From positions 10,940 through 37,336 of the IMG/VR virus record IMGVR_UViG_3300030060_007040: DNA of 26,397 bases, one strand, 5' to 3'. Origin of the DNA: a virus. Shown piece after piece: positions 6,526 to 15,900 of the stretch. The notes below the pieces were generated by a model. It saw only the letters and a list, made by a program, of their open reading frames with translations. It was not told the DNA's origin and did not search any database. How positions within the stretch are numbered: position 1 is the first letter of the stretch; every line of letters starts with the position of its first letter. A program made the translations under genes and the position numbers.

Positions 6526-8781
6526 TTAGCAGTATCCGTAGAAATATCCAGTTTCGGTTAAGTTCACGATCTCTCCTGTAGTAAAGTACGAGGGATCACC
6601 AGTGGTGCAGTATTTTCTATTGTTTTGTATTTCTTGAGTAATCAAAGTATTTACCGTACTAATGCTTTGGCCTGAGAAAGTTAAAGTAGTTGAGCCCGTG
6701 GCGCTTCCTGTGATTACAGCAAAACCGCTTGACAGTGAATGCTCTCCTCCCCATCCTGCGGGGTAAAGAATACTCATTCCAGAACTATGAACGTTATGCC
6801 AAATTTGATCGTTAGTGTTTTCTAGCTGTACGGTGCTAAAAGGAAAAGAAATCCCACTTGAATAACTATAACTTTCAAAATTATCTGATATACCAGTTGA
6901 GGTTGAAATTAAATTGTAACCAGAGTAAGCGCCAGTGCCATCCATCATGGCGTTAATTGATGCTAAATTGTCAGAAGCATTATACCCGCTAGCAGAAACA
7001 GTCACTGCTACACCCGTGTCTGTAACGCCTATAACACCAGAAGTAACACCTGTCTCTGAAATGATAGTGCAGAAAAGATTTTGACTACTATTGTAACTGT
7101 TGTACTTGCCTACATTATCGTTTCTTAATTGAGTTATTAATGGTAAAGCCAACGGGCTTCCGCTTATTGTTCCAGTATAAGTTCCAGTTGAAGTAAAAGT
7201 AGAATCAACAGTAGTTTCAGAAGTGGTTTCGCTTGTAACAGAGCAAATCCTTGGGTCTAAATTGTAAGAAACATTTGGGTCGTATGCTCCATATAAGCCT
7301 TGCGTATAAGTACCGCTGTTAAATTTGTTGTAAGCTTCTGTGTCAGCTAGGCTTTCGCTCTGGCCAAGACCTTTAATCGTGTACTCAGTCGTTACTGTTT
7401 GAGTAACGTCTGATTTTTTGCTCAAACTAAAAGTTACGTTTCCAGCGTTGATTGCTCCACCTGAAAAAGCTAAAGAAATTCTATCTGCTTCTCCAGTATT
7501 TAAAAATTCATAAGTTTCAGCGCCAAGAGCGGCGGTCAAATCTGATCCAGAAGTTAATTCTTGTAAATATCTAAAACCGCTTGAAATATAAGTTTCGTAA
7601 CCGTAAGAGTGGCTAACATTATCTAAAATCTGAACAAAGTCTACACCAGTAACAGACGCTCCGCTTTTAGTTATAATTATGTCGTGAAACCCAGTTTCTA
7701 ACCCACTAATAGAAACAGTTAGCTGGCCGCTTGTACTACTAAATCCTGTTGGTATTACTTGAATAGAGTCTTTAGATTTATAAACCACAGAAGTTAGATC
7801 ACTTAACCCAGAACCATTTACAATAGCATTACTAGTAGAACCTTTAGTGTCGGTAATTCTTTGGTTAGGGAATATAAACAGTTGCTGAGATTTATCTGAC
7901 CCGCTAACTTCGCCAGAGGTTATATACTTAGTATCGCTTACTACAGACAAACCAGAATAAAGGTCAAAATATAAAAAGTCATTATACTCACCAGTAGGAA
8001 CAACAGCATTTAAGGTTGTGTTGTTACCGCTGAAATTTAAACCTAAACCAGTACCTAAATTAACACCCGTTATAGAGGATAAAGCGTTACCAAAAATATC
8101 TATAGTTCCACCGCCACTTGCAACTATACTGAAACTGTTTATTCTTGAAAGTGTTACAAAATTGTCTGTGGTCTCAGTTTGTATTCCTGACTCGTTACAA
8201 GTAACAGTGACAGTGGCTTGCTTTACGTTTAAATTGCCAGTATGCTCTACGGTTGCAAACGCAACAAAATTATCCGAAGCGCCCAAAGCTGAAGCAGTCA
8301 CATCACCTAGTCTAGTTTCAGAGATTGTGTAATCACCAGTAGTAAAGCCTGTCGGACCCCCACAGTAACCGCTTTCATGCCCGCTAACAACAAGCCCAGA
8401 AGCTTGAGCTAAAGAGCTACCTGTTGCAGTTATAATGCAAACACCAGAAGCAGTATTATGATCTGTGAATGTTACTTCGCCTGTGGTACAACCAGAAAGA
8501 GCAGTGTTAAAAAACCCTGAAGTATTTATAACACCACTAAGAGCGCTGTAAGCTCCATCGTTACCATCTCCTGTGGCTGTTATGTCAAAAGTCTCTACTG
8601 AATTATTTTTCTCAAAAACAACTTTTCCATAAGTAGCTGTTTGAGGAACAATTGTGTCTAGTACGGTTTCAGAAATTTTATTAAAATTTGCTTGGCCACT
8701 GCCAAACTTAACTCCAGTCACAGAAGTAGCATCAGTTACTTGGAACTGTATCGTGTCTCCTATGTTTCCGCTTACTGGCAT
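6526..8781 (-). CDS. Large adhesin-like tail protein with IPT/TIG-like N-terminal half
   Basis: 751 aa, beta-rich. TIG-like segments are visible at about 4-68 (GDTIQFQVTDATSVTGVKFG then LDTIVPQTATYGKVVFE), 213-285 (GTIDIFGNALSSITGVNLG then LNAVVPTG) and 308-385 (SNAIVNGSGLSDLTSVVYK then GFHDIIITKSGA). The C-terminal half (about 390-751) is a different, unrecognised region with Thr/Ser-rich strands, a TSETTSETTVDSTFTSTGTY low-complexity run near 515-535, and a segment GISFPFSTVQLENTNDQIWH (644-663) that looks globular. Cys are sparse but partly paired (98 and 115; 513 and 571). ATG 8781 shares its A with the upstream TAA (TAATG), so translation is probably coupled. No known family is assigned beyond the TIG-like parts. 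A host-attachment role is inferred from the repeats and the operon. Confidence 0.6.
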   Translation of the reverse strand: MPVSGNIGDTIQFQVTDATSVTGVKFGSGQANFNKISETVLDTIVPQTATYGKVVFEKNNSVETFDITATGDGNDGAYSALSGVINTSGFFNTALSGCTTGEVTFTDHNTASGVCIITATGSSLAQASGLVVSGHESGYCGGPTGFTTGDYTISETRLGDVTASALGASDNFVAFATVEHTGNLNVKQATVTVTCNESGIQTETTDNFVTLSRINSFSIVASGGGTIDIFGNALSSITGVNLGTGLGLNFSGNNTTLNAVVPTGEYNDFLYFDLYSGLSVVSDTKYITSGEVSGSDKSQQLFIFPNQRITDTKGSTSNAIVNGSGLSDLTSVVYKSKDSIQVIPTGFSSTSGQLTVSISGLETGFHDIIITKSGASVTGVDFVQILDNVSHSYGYETYISSGFRYLQELTSGSDLTAALGAETYEFLNTGEADRISLAFSGGAINAGNVTFSLSKKSDVTQTVTTEYTIKGLGQSESLADTEAYNKFNSGTYTQGLYGAYDPNVSYNLDPRICSVTSETTSETTVDSTFTSTGTYTGTISGSPLALPLITQLRNDNVGKYNSYNSSQNLFCTIISETGVTSGVIGVTDTGVAVTVSASGYNASDNLASINAMMDGTGAYSGYNLISTSTGISDNFESYSYSSGISFPFSTVQLENTNDQIWHNVHSSGMSILYPAGWGGEHSLSSGFAVITGSATGSTTLTFSGQSISTVNTLITQEIQNNRKYCTTGDPSYFTTGEIVNLTETGYFYGYC

Positions 8782-9800
8782 TAAGGTATGTCGATTTGGT
8801 TAACTACTGTTACGTTAGATGAAGATACTTCACCGTAAGGCGTAACAACTTTTACTGGACCGCTTTTTGCAAATCTTGGCACTTTTACTTTTATTTGCGT
8901 TGAGCTTCTTTCTCTAAAATCGTTAGTTCTAATTGTATTGTTGAAATATACTGCGGTTGCTTGATCTAAGTTAGTGCCTTGTATCGTTAAAATCTGAAGA
9001 GTGTTTACAGGACCTGGCGCTGTGTTGGTAATTGTCGGAGCAGAGCCGTATCCATTTTCTTCAATGTTTAAAGTAGAAACAACCTTCTCTCCGAAGTTTA
9101 TTGATATATCTTTACTTTGAAGTACGCCTTTGACGCTCCAAAGTGTTGACTGCCCTCTTATGCCTATATCAACACTTATCTCTTTGCCCGTGTGAGGTAT
9201 CGCCTCAAGTATGTTGTAAGTATCCAAAGACAAGCTTTTTATCTTTTCCCCATATCTATGCTCAACGGGAGCGATTCCGCTTATATTATATAGTGGCGTA
9301 AAATTATGAGCTTCGTCATACGATATGGAAGCAATCCTGCTTGTGACATCCATACCCGCCAAACTAACCGTCAAATCTGACATCTTGTACCAATCCCAGT
9401 TTTGATCAGGTAGTATAGTCGGTGAAAACGTACCAGCAAGGTCTTCGTAAAAATTAAAATTAGCGCTAACTTGTAAAACTCCGTGAGGATTTGCGCTCCA
9501 GCTATACGAATTAAGAAATCCAGACTGAATAGTAGTTCCACCCATGTCTATGCTAAATACATTTTGGCCTGGCTTGGCGTCAGCCACGTAAAAAGGGTCG
9601 CCACTATTAGCGTCCACATAGTAATTGAGGCTAAGAGAGCCGTTTATACCGTTTGAAGCTATGTAATTATCACCACCTATACGATTAATACGGGTAGATT
9701 TAGTGAGTTCGTTAGAAAACGACAAAGAAGCAGAATTAGCCAAAATTCCGCTACCATTCACCTTTAGGCTGATATTATTATAATTATAGTAATCTGCCAT
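8781..9800 (-). CDS. Tail structural protein (tube-like, internally duplicated) with C-terminal IPT/TIG domain
   Basis: 339 aa, first gene of the leftward operon. Residues 256-339 are a clear IPT/TIG domain: LQILTIQGTNLDQATAVYFN, then 'STQIKVKVPRFAKSGPVKVV' and TPYGEVSSS. The N-terminal 250 residues look like two copies of one beta fold. Both begin with 'hSL-V-G' followed by 'I-S-S-SF/Y' (residues 9-30 and 143-162), both have a GSLSLNYY/KSLSLDTY strand (54-61 and 188-195), and both end in a strand-rich block ending FNFYED or STLNIEE. That suits a tail-tube or tube-like adaptor protein, comparable to lambda gpV with its C-terminal Ig-like domain. It heads the adhesin operon and lies far from the tape measure, so it might instead be an adaptor that anchors the adhesins. 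A purine-rich AAAGG and AAGGG lie just upstream of ATG 9800. Confidence 0.6.
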   Translation of the reverse strand: MADYYNYNNISLKVNGSGILANSASLSFSNELTKSTRINRIGGDNYIASNGINGSLSLNYYVDANSGDPFYVADAKPGQNVFSIDMGGTTIQSGFLNSYSWSANPHGVLQVSANFNFYEDLAGTFSPTILPDQNWDWYKMSDLTVSLAGMDVTSRIASISYDEAHNFTPLYNISGIAPVEHRYGEKIKSLSLDTYNILEAIPHTGKEISVDIGIRGQSTLWSVKGVLQSKDISINFGEKVVSTLNIEENGYGSAPTITNTAPGPVNTLQILTIQGTNLDQATAVYFNNTIRTNDFRERSSTQIKVKVPRFAKSGPVKVVTPYGEVSSSNVTVVNQIDIP

Positions 9801-9888
9801 TACCCTTGTACCTTTATCCTATACTTTTACACTAAGATTTTTTATTTTTTATCGCTAAAACGTGTAAAATAAAGTAAGGAAAAAGGAT
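9801..9888. promoter_or_regulatory. Divergent control region between adhesin and tail-tip operons, with inverted 8-bp boxes
   Basis: This is the only real intergenic region in the window, and both flanking operons start from it. It is very AT-rich in the middle. It contains TTTTACAC at 9825-9832 and its reverse complement GTGTAAAA at 9862-9869, 29 bases apart. Each copy points at its own gene: 24 bases separate the left box from ATG 9800 on the minus strand, and 19 bases separate the right box from ATG 9889. TAAAAT at 9865-9870 is close to a -10 hexamer, but no good -35 sits 16-18 bases upstream. I infer a phage-type promoter pair or an operator; neither is proven. Confidence 0.5.
9876..9880 (+). 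promoter_or_regulatory. Ribosome binding site AAGGA for the gpM-like gene
   Basis: AAGGA ends 8 bases before ATG 9889. It supports this start and therefore the N-terminal extension of the gpM-like protein. Confidence 0.65.
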
Positions 9889-10395
9889 ATGGGTTCTATA
9901 TATGAAATACCAAGCTGGTCTGCGGGTACGGCTTCGAAAAATGAAGTTTATCTTCATAATAGCAATCACTTCTATAGTTTAGAGGACTCAAACACTCAAA
10001 CACCAGCCGTGGGCGCATCAAAATGGGGCGGTATGACTACTTTTGACAATAAAGAAATACCTCATTTCTTTTGGATTCCCAGTTACTCACCAGTGATCTC
10101 CACGGAGCCATCAGTTAGAACTCTCAAGTTTGGCGATGGGTACGAACAAAGAAGCCCAGATGGTATCAACACTAACCTTCTTAAAATCTCTTTGAACTAT
10201 GATAATAGAGATGAAGCAGAAATTACGGCAATCTCTCACTTCTTACACGAAAGAGGTGGCTCAGAGGCGTTCGCATATTTGCCGCCTTCTCCTTATTCCT
10301 CAATGAAAAAGTTTGTTTGCAGAAAATGGGATGTTACGATGAACTTCGATAACAACTACTCAGTTAAGGTAGACCTAGAAGAAGTAGTGGAATAA
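9889..10395 (+). CDS. M: Minor tail protein, lambda gpM-like, with N-terminal carbohydrate-binding-like module
   Basis: 168 aa, against about 109 for lambda gpM. Residues about 58-168 match the gpM family: VRTLKFGDGYEQRSPDGINT (76-95), a 'DEAEITAISHFLHERGGSEAF' helix, YLPPSPYSSMKKFVCRKWDV, and a closing strand that ends in EEVVE. The extra N-terminus (1-48) reads like a small CBM5/12-type domain: Trp10 in IPSWSAGTASKNEVYLHNSN, then an aromatic strand HFYSLEDSNTQTP, then a terminal WGG. gpM acts at the junction of the tail tip and the tape measure during tail assembly. First gene of the rightward tip operon, with a good AAGGA. The stop is one base from the gpL-like start. The symbol is by homology to lambda. 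Confidence 0.85.
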   Translation: MGSIYEIPSWSAGTASKNEVYLHNSNHFYSLEDSNTQTPAVGASKWGGMTTFDNKEIPHFFWIPSYSPVISTEPSVRTLKFGDGYEQRSPDGINTNLLKISLNYDNRDEAEITAISHFLHERGGSEAFAYLPPSPYSSMKKFVCRKWDVTMNFDNNYSVKVDLEEVVE

Positions 10396-10396
10396 A

Positions 10397-11587
10397 ATGG
10401 ACACCTCAGACGCTCAAAAGTCATTAAAAAAGGTAACAAGGGATGCATCTTCGCTGAACCCTACGGCAATATTGTCTTTATTTGAAATTGATATCACTGA
10501 CCTTTTAAAGAACAATGAAAGAAGCTTACTTATTGAAGGCAGTGGTGGTAGCGCGTATACGACAAACGGTAAAACAATATTAAGGTTTCATAATAACATT
10601 AAACTTTTCAGAAGCTCTATATTCTTTAACTCTCAGGAATATTTTGCAGCGCCTATAGAAATAACAGGATACGAAATTAGCGCTAAAGGTTCACCTCCTA
10701 GACCAAAAATGTCAATTTCTATTGACCCAGAAGGATTGCGCCAAGAATTAAAAGATAGAATTATTTTCATTAAAACAGCAATTAGAGATTTAGATGACCT
10801 TGTAGGCTCTAAAGTAACAAGGCTTAGAACTTTCACTAAGTATATAGATAACTCTAATTTTTATGATGCTAATGGCGATTTACTAACCAACATTGTTAAT
10901 CCACCGCAAGGTTTTGACCCAGACCCAAACGCCCAATTCCCTCCTGACGTTTATTTTGTTGATAGAAAGTCTGCTGAAACCGTAAACGTAATGGAGCTAG
11001 AATTAGCTTCACCATTTGACACTCAAGATTTAAAACTACCTGCTCGCGTTGTAAATGACTTTAACTGCCCTTGGACTTACAGAGGCGAAGGCTGTTGTTA
11101 TGAATGGAACCAGCAAAAAAATTCTGCTGACTCTATTTATGGTAAGTCTGACGACACAAACAACACCCATGAAAACTCTAACTCAGACTGCCTAACAACA
11201 CCAAATCCCGCGCCAAACATTGGAGCAAACCCAAACGGCGCTGCGCCAGCAGTAGCTACCTATAACAACGAATTAATTTCAACTATTATAGGTCAAAGCC
11301 CCCTGTTTAATTCAAACGATGGACAAGACGAATGGAATTCTAACACTAGTTACGGAAAAGGACAAACAATAAGAGTTAAAATAAAAGGTATTAATTATTA
11401 TTTTGTTTCTAAAACAAATAATAACAGAGGTAATGTACCGCCAAATGACACATACTGGGTTGCAGATCAGTGCTCGAAAACAATTGATGGTTGTAGATTA
11501 CGCTGGAAAAACAATCCAGAGCTAGGAACTATTTCTGGCCCTTTGCCTTTTGGTGGGTTTCCAACTTCTAGGAGGGCAGTAGATTGA
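10397..11587 (+). CDS. L: Minor tail protein, lambda gpL-like (Cys-rich, Fe-S type) with an insertion
   Basis: 396 aa, much longer than lambda gpL (about 232). Residues 24-215 are the beta-rich gpL N-terminal domain, including 'IEITGYEISAKGSPPRPKMS' and VNVMELELASPFD. The diagnostic Cys motif follows: DFNCPWTYRGEGCCY (Cys224, 233, 234), with the second pair in DQCSKTIDGCRLRW (Cys359, 366). In lambda gpL the corresponding cysteines are reported to hold an iron-sulfur cluster. Here about 125 residues separate the pairs, including a CBM5/12-like module (about 311-357: EWNSNTSYGKGQTIRVKIKG, then YYFVSKTNNNRGNVPP and YWVADQC). An extra Cys265 also lies in the insert. The C-terminus FGGFPTSRR matches the family's 'FGGF'. 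The TGA overlaps the next TTG start. Role: tail-tip hub assembly. Confidence 0.87.
   Translation: MDTSDAQKSLKKVTRDASSLNPTAILSLFEIDITDLLKNNERSLLIEGSGGSAYTTNGKTILRFHNNIKLFRSSIFFNSQEYFAAPIEITGYEISAKGSPPRPKMSISIDPEGLRQELKDRIIFIKTAIRDLDDLVGSKVTRLRTFTKYIDNSNFYDANGDLLTNIVNPPQGFDPDPNAQFPPDVYFVDRKSAETVNVMELELASPFDTQDLKLPARVVNDFNCPWTYRGEGCCYEWNQQKNSADSIYGKSDDTNNTHENSNSDCLTTPNPAPNIGANPNGAAPAVATYNNELISTIIGQSPLFNSNDGQDEWNSNTSYGKGQTIRVKIKGINYYFVSKTNNNRGNVPPNDTYWVADQCSKTIDGCRLRWKNNPELGTISGPLPFGGFPTSRRAVD
11570..11575 (+). promoter_or_regulatory. Consensus ribosome binding site AGGAGG that decides a TTG start
   Basis: AGGAGG lies 8 bases upstream of TTG 11584. No other start codon is at that distance, so the gpK-like gene almost certainly begins at this TTG. 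This is the strongest Shine-Dalgarno I found in the window. Confidence 0.75.
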
Positions 11588-12303
11588 TTTTAGATAACGA
11601 CATAAAAAAACAGATCAAAGCTGAACACCTAAAAGAGTTCCCTAAAGAGTGCTGTGGGTTAATTGTGTCCAACAAAGGCGTTTTAAGTTGCGTGCCCACT
11701 AAAAATGATTCCTTAGAAAAAGACTTCTTCAGGGTTAACCCAAGGGATTATTTAAAAGCTTCAAACCTTGGTGAAATAGTAGCTGTTTATCATTCTCACA
11801 CGAATGGTAATCAAAACTTTTCTGAATTTGACAAGTTCAACAGCATAAATCACAACATTACTTATGTTATGTATTGCCCCGAAAACAATACTTTGCTGCA
11901 ATTTTCACCTTCTTACAGCGAGTTTAATACCTACGTAGGAAGAAAGTTTGAAATAGGAGAATCGGATTGCTATTCCTTAGTAAGATCATTCTACGAAGCC
12001 GAACTAAAAATAAGTTTGGGTCATTATTACAGAGATCAAAACTGGAGAAGTTATTTGAGTGATCTTTTTGAAAAACATTTTGAAGACGAAGGTTTTTATG
12101 AAGTTAGTAGTTTAAATAAATATGATTGTGTATTATTTAGCAATGGTAAAAATAAACCCTGCTCTCATATATCTTTGTATTTGGGGAATGGTATGATATT
12201 ACATCAGCCTGAAAAAAGCTACTCTAGAATAGAATCACTAACAGGCAGACACTTACAATTAATCAAAAAAGTCATTAGGCACAAAAATGTCACAGCTAAC
12301 TAA
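11584..12303 (+). CDS. K: Tail assembly protein, lambda gpK-like: JAMM peptidase plus NlpC/P60 hydrolase
   Basis: 239 aa, two domains as in lambda gpK. Residues 1-110 are a JAB1/MPN (JAMM) metallopeptidase domain with an intact zinc motif: Glu22 (KECCGLIV) and His70-x-His72-x7-Ser80-x2-Asp83 (YHSHTNGNQNFSEFDKF). Residues 118-235 are NlpC/P60: Cys129 in GESDCYSLVRSFY, and His195 in CSHISLYLGNGMILHQ with His207 following. The family cleaves peptidoglycan peptide bonds, and in phages sits at the tail tip to open the cell wall during DNA entry. The JAMM half may process a tail protein or link to the ubiquitin-like domain of gpI; that is inference. TTG start fixed by AGGAGG; overlaps gpL by 4 bases and gpI by 17. 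Confidence 0.9.
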   Translation: MILDNDIKKQIKAEHLKEFPKECCGLIVSNKGVLSCVPTKNDSLEKDFFRVNPRDYLKASNLGEIVAVYHSHTNGNQNFSEFDKFNSINHNITYVMYCPENNTLLQFSPSYSEFNTYVGRKFEIGESDCYSLVRSFYEAELKISLGHYYRDQNWRSYLSDLFEKHFEDEGFYEVSSLNKYDCVLFSNGKNKPCSHISLYLGNGMILHQPEKSYSRIESLTGRHLQLIKKVIRHKNVTAN

Positions 12304-12931
12304 AATTACTTTTCATGGCAATCTAGCAGAAGCTTTAGGTCAAAAAGACTTCGAGCTTAAGGTAGATAATGTCGCTGAAGGCTTGCGAGCGGTTGACATT
12401 ATTTCTAAACGAAAGCTCTCTAAGGCTATTATTGAAAACGAAAAACAAAACATCAAGTACAAAATCTTAACGGATGAAAAACCGCTTTTTAGCGAGGATA
12501 TAAATGAAATAGAAAAAATAGCTGACTCTGAATTGTTTATAAACAAAAACCATAAAACAATCGATATTGTTCCTGTGCTAGAAGGAGCAGGTGATGACGC
12601 AAAAGATATTGGGTTAGTCTTAGGCGGGGGCCTTTTATTTGGTATTGGCTACGCCATGCAAAGCTCAACAATGATGATGATTGGCGCTTACGCATTTTTA
12701 ACAGGAATGAGTAACCTGCTTGCTGAACCACCAGAGTTTGAAGATTTTAGGGAAATACAGCAGACCAATAAAAGAGAATCGTATCTTTTTAATGGCCCAG
12801 TAAATACCTTTAACCCAGGCGGGCCTGTACCTATAGGCTATGGCCGTGTAATGGTGGGGTCACTTACTATCGCTTATTCTCACGAACACGGAGATAGACT
12901 GATTTTCAACAACGGAACTTATTATAACTAA
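12287..12931 (+). CDS. I: Tail assembly protein, lambda gpI-like
   Basis: 214 aa. Residues 1-95 suit the beta-grasp (ubiquitin-like) N-terminal domain of gpI: 'LTKITFHGNLAEALGQKDFE' then an AEGLRAVDII helix and an 'LFINKNHKTIDIVPVLEGAG' strand end. Residues 108-145 are glycine-rich and hydrophobic (DIGLVLGGGLLFGIGYAMQS then MMIGAYAFLTG), the membrane-like segment typical of gpI. The C-terminal motif ESYLFNGPVNTF...GGPVPIGYGRVMVGS (164-192) is diagnostic of the family. gpI is needed for tail-tip initiation, and the segment may help membrane penetration. Its start lies within the end of the gpK-like gene (17-base overlap), and its TAA shares a base with the gpJ ATG. A JAMM peptidase next to a ubiquitin-like protein is a recurrent phage pairing. 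Confidence 0.88.
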   Translation: MSQLTKITFHGNLAEALGQKDFELKVDNVAEGLRAVDIISKRKLSKAIIENEKQNIKYKILTDEKPLFSEDINEIEKIADSELFINKNHKTIDIVPVLEGAGDDAKDIGLVLGGGLLFGIGYAMQSSTMMMIGAYAFLTGMSNLLAEPPEFEDFREIQQTNKRESYLFNGPVNTFNPGGPVPIGYGRVMVGSLTIAYSHEHGDRLIFNNGTYYN

Positions 12932-15900
12932 TGGCAACCGATAAAGTACAAGGAATTTATTTCGAGGATTCAGGTATTAGATACATGTCTAATACTACAG
13001 GGTATGTCGTTGACTTGCTTTGTGAGGGTGAAATTTCTGGCTTAGTACACCAAGATTACAAAGACAATGGCTCAAATTCCATAGGAACTATAGGTTATAC
13101 CGCTGGTGTTACTACTGTTAATTATTCTTCAAACCCAGATAATGGAGAATTAGCTTCTATATATTGGAATAAAACACCCATATTTGATAAAGACTCTCAA
13201 AAATTTAACTACTCAAACATAGATTTAGTAACTAGTCAAAAAACCGTAGCTGAACAAGGCTTGTCTTCCCGAAGGCTTGTGCAGGTAAATGAAAAGCTCA
13301 GAGGTTTAGAAAGAAAAACTGGAGACACAATCGAGTTTGTTAAATACCATCGCTATTATACAATCAGAAACAAATACTGTAATAAAGCAATTATTAATTT
13401 AAGAGTCAATTCTCTTGGTACGTTAGATAAAAATCCAGGCACTACCAATCAACCAAATGAAACCTACGGGCAACTGCTGGATTCTGATGTTACGGTAAAT
13501 ATTGATTATAGAGCAAAATACGCTTTAGGCGCAGACATACAATACTCTCATGGAGGCAAAGTTGAGATAGAAGGCTCTTTAACTTCGCCTTACGCTAAAA
13601 GCTTTGAGTTAGACCTACCTTTAAATACTGCAAAAGACTCTCAAGGTAGAGGAGACTTTATTGGTTGGGAGATAAGAATTTACAAAAACAAAGAAGAGCC
13701 TACCACCCCAGACGTTAGAAACGAAGTTGTTGTAGACAATATCGTAGAAGAGATAGAAGACACTTTCGTTTACCCTAAAAGTCACGTCATAAAGAACACT
13801 TTCGATGCTGAGAATTTTTCTCAGATACCAGAAAGAGCTTACGACATGAGGCTTTTGAAAGTTAAGATTCCAAGTAATTATGACCCCATCACAAGAACTT
13901 ACGCTGGTAATTGGGACGGGCAATTCTCTACGGAATCACACGCTAACGGAAAAGGAAAATATTGGACCGACAACCCAGCTTGGTGTTTTTATGATTTAAT
14001 TACAAATAAAAGATACGGTCTTGGTAGATATGTAGACACTTCAACGCTTGACAAGTGGACGCTGTATGAAATCGCTAGATACTGTGACGAACTGGTTGAA
14101 GATTACGACAACGGCTTGGAGCCAAGATTTAGCTGCAATATCCTTATACAGTCTCGCTCAGACGCCTACCAAGTCCTTAACGACATGGCAAGTATCTTTA
14201 GGGGCATTGTTTATTACAACGGTGGAAGTTTATTCGCTGTTCAGGACTCATTAAAAGAGCCAGTATTTCAATTTAATAACACGAGTGTTGAAAATGGAGA
14301 ATTTAAATATTCAAGCACTAGCGCTAAAGTACGGCACACGGTAGCCATTGTAAGATACAATGACAGAAATAACAAGTTTGAACCAGCAGTTGAATACGTG
14401 GAGGACATAGATGCTATTAGAAAATACGGCATCAAGGAAAAAGAAATCTCAGCGTTTGGCTGCACAAGTAAATCTCAAGCTCAAAGGCTTGGCCGTTGGA
14501 TTCTTTCTACGGAGGCAAATGAGACCGAAACAGTTTCGTTTACATGCGGTCAGGAAGGGGCCATACTGCGCCCAGGAGACGTTTTCAGCGTCTCTGACTC
14601 TAATAGGAGTATGACTCGGCGTGGCGGCAGAATCAGAGCCTTAGAACGAACCAGTGACTCTAGTTTTAAGATCGCTATTGACTCTCAATTGAAAGGCGGC
14701 AAAAGCTGGGATGGTAATAAATTTGTTACAAATGAGAATTTAGACTCAAAAATTGAATACCAATTAACTGTTTCTACCCCCTCTTTTTATTACGACACTT
14801 CTCAGGTTAATCTTAATAACTCTTCGGAAATAGATTTAATTAGAAACAAGCAAGTACAAACATTTGATATTAGCCCGAACACAGTTGCGTATCATTCAGA
14901 CAGCGGCGTAAGTGTTATAACAGTTAGCGGCAACCTTAATGAAACAGCTTATACAACCAGTGGGTTTAGCGGCGAAGCGTTATGGAGTATAGCCACAACA
15001 GGCGTAAACAATGACGCTGATACTTTTTTTGAAAAGCTGGCTCAAGAGCAAGAGTACAGAGTAATTAATTTAAGCGAAAGAGATAAGGGTAAATACGAAG
15101 TTTCTGCTGCTGAGTATGCTAGAGCTAAGTACGCTGAAATTGATCAAGCAACTAAGCCTGTAAACAGCGTAAATTTTCAAGTCCCAAGTTCTCCGACAAG
15201 CGTAGGCCCAACTACTATTGTGCCAACGAAAATTGATGGAGCACCAAACACAAAACTAGTTACGTTTACGATAGGCCAAAGCGCAGATCACGACACGTCT
15301 GTTTCTTACTATCAAGCTTATATTAAAAAAGGAAGCTATCCAACTGAATCTGATTATGATTCAACAGTTAAAGTTTACTCTTTAAATAATTTAACAGCCA
15401 ACTTTATTCCAGCTTCTAATGGAACTTACTATATAAGGGCTTACGCTTATAATAGTCTTGGCGAATCTAATGGCTCACATGGTTCCGCGCAAAACACAAC
15501 TACAGTTGGAGGCGTTACTCCCGTAAGAGATGTTAGGATAACTCATCTTTCACTTTTTGATGACCTCTTGGGTGGGGCACAAGGCGACACAAGCGACCCA
15601 ACAACACCAGGCTCTATCGATCAGTTCGATGATTCAACAGCGCAGTTTAAATGGCAGACTTCTGTGCCGCAATTTCAAGGAGCTAACATAGCTGTAGACT
15701 TTCAATACAAAGTCGAAGTTTATGACGACACAAGCCTAAGCAACAACGTAAGAACGGTAAATAATTACAAGCCAGATGACGCTGAGTTCTCTAGGACGAC
15801 TTTTGATTATACTTTAGCTAACAACTACGAAGATCATGGAAATAATTACGACAATATTTCTAGACTTATAAGTTTACAAGTCTTTCCTGTGGATGCTGCT

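Noticed and set aside
9825-9870. Classical sigma70 promoters in the divergent region
   Set aside because: TAAAAT at 9865-9870 is near the -10 consensus, but no -35 is present at 16-18 bases and the transcript would start on the ribosome site. Kept only as an uncertain control region.
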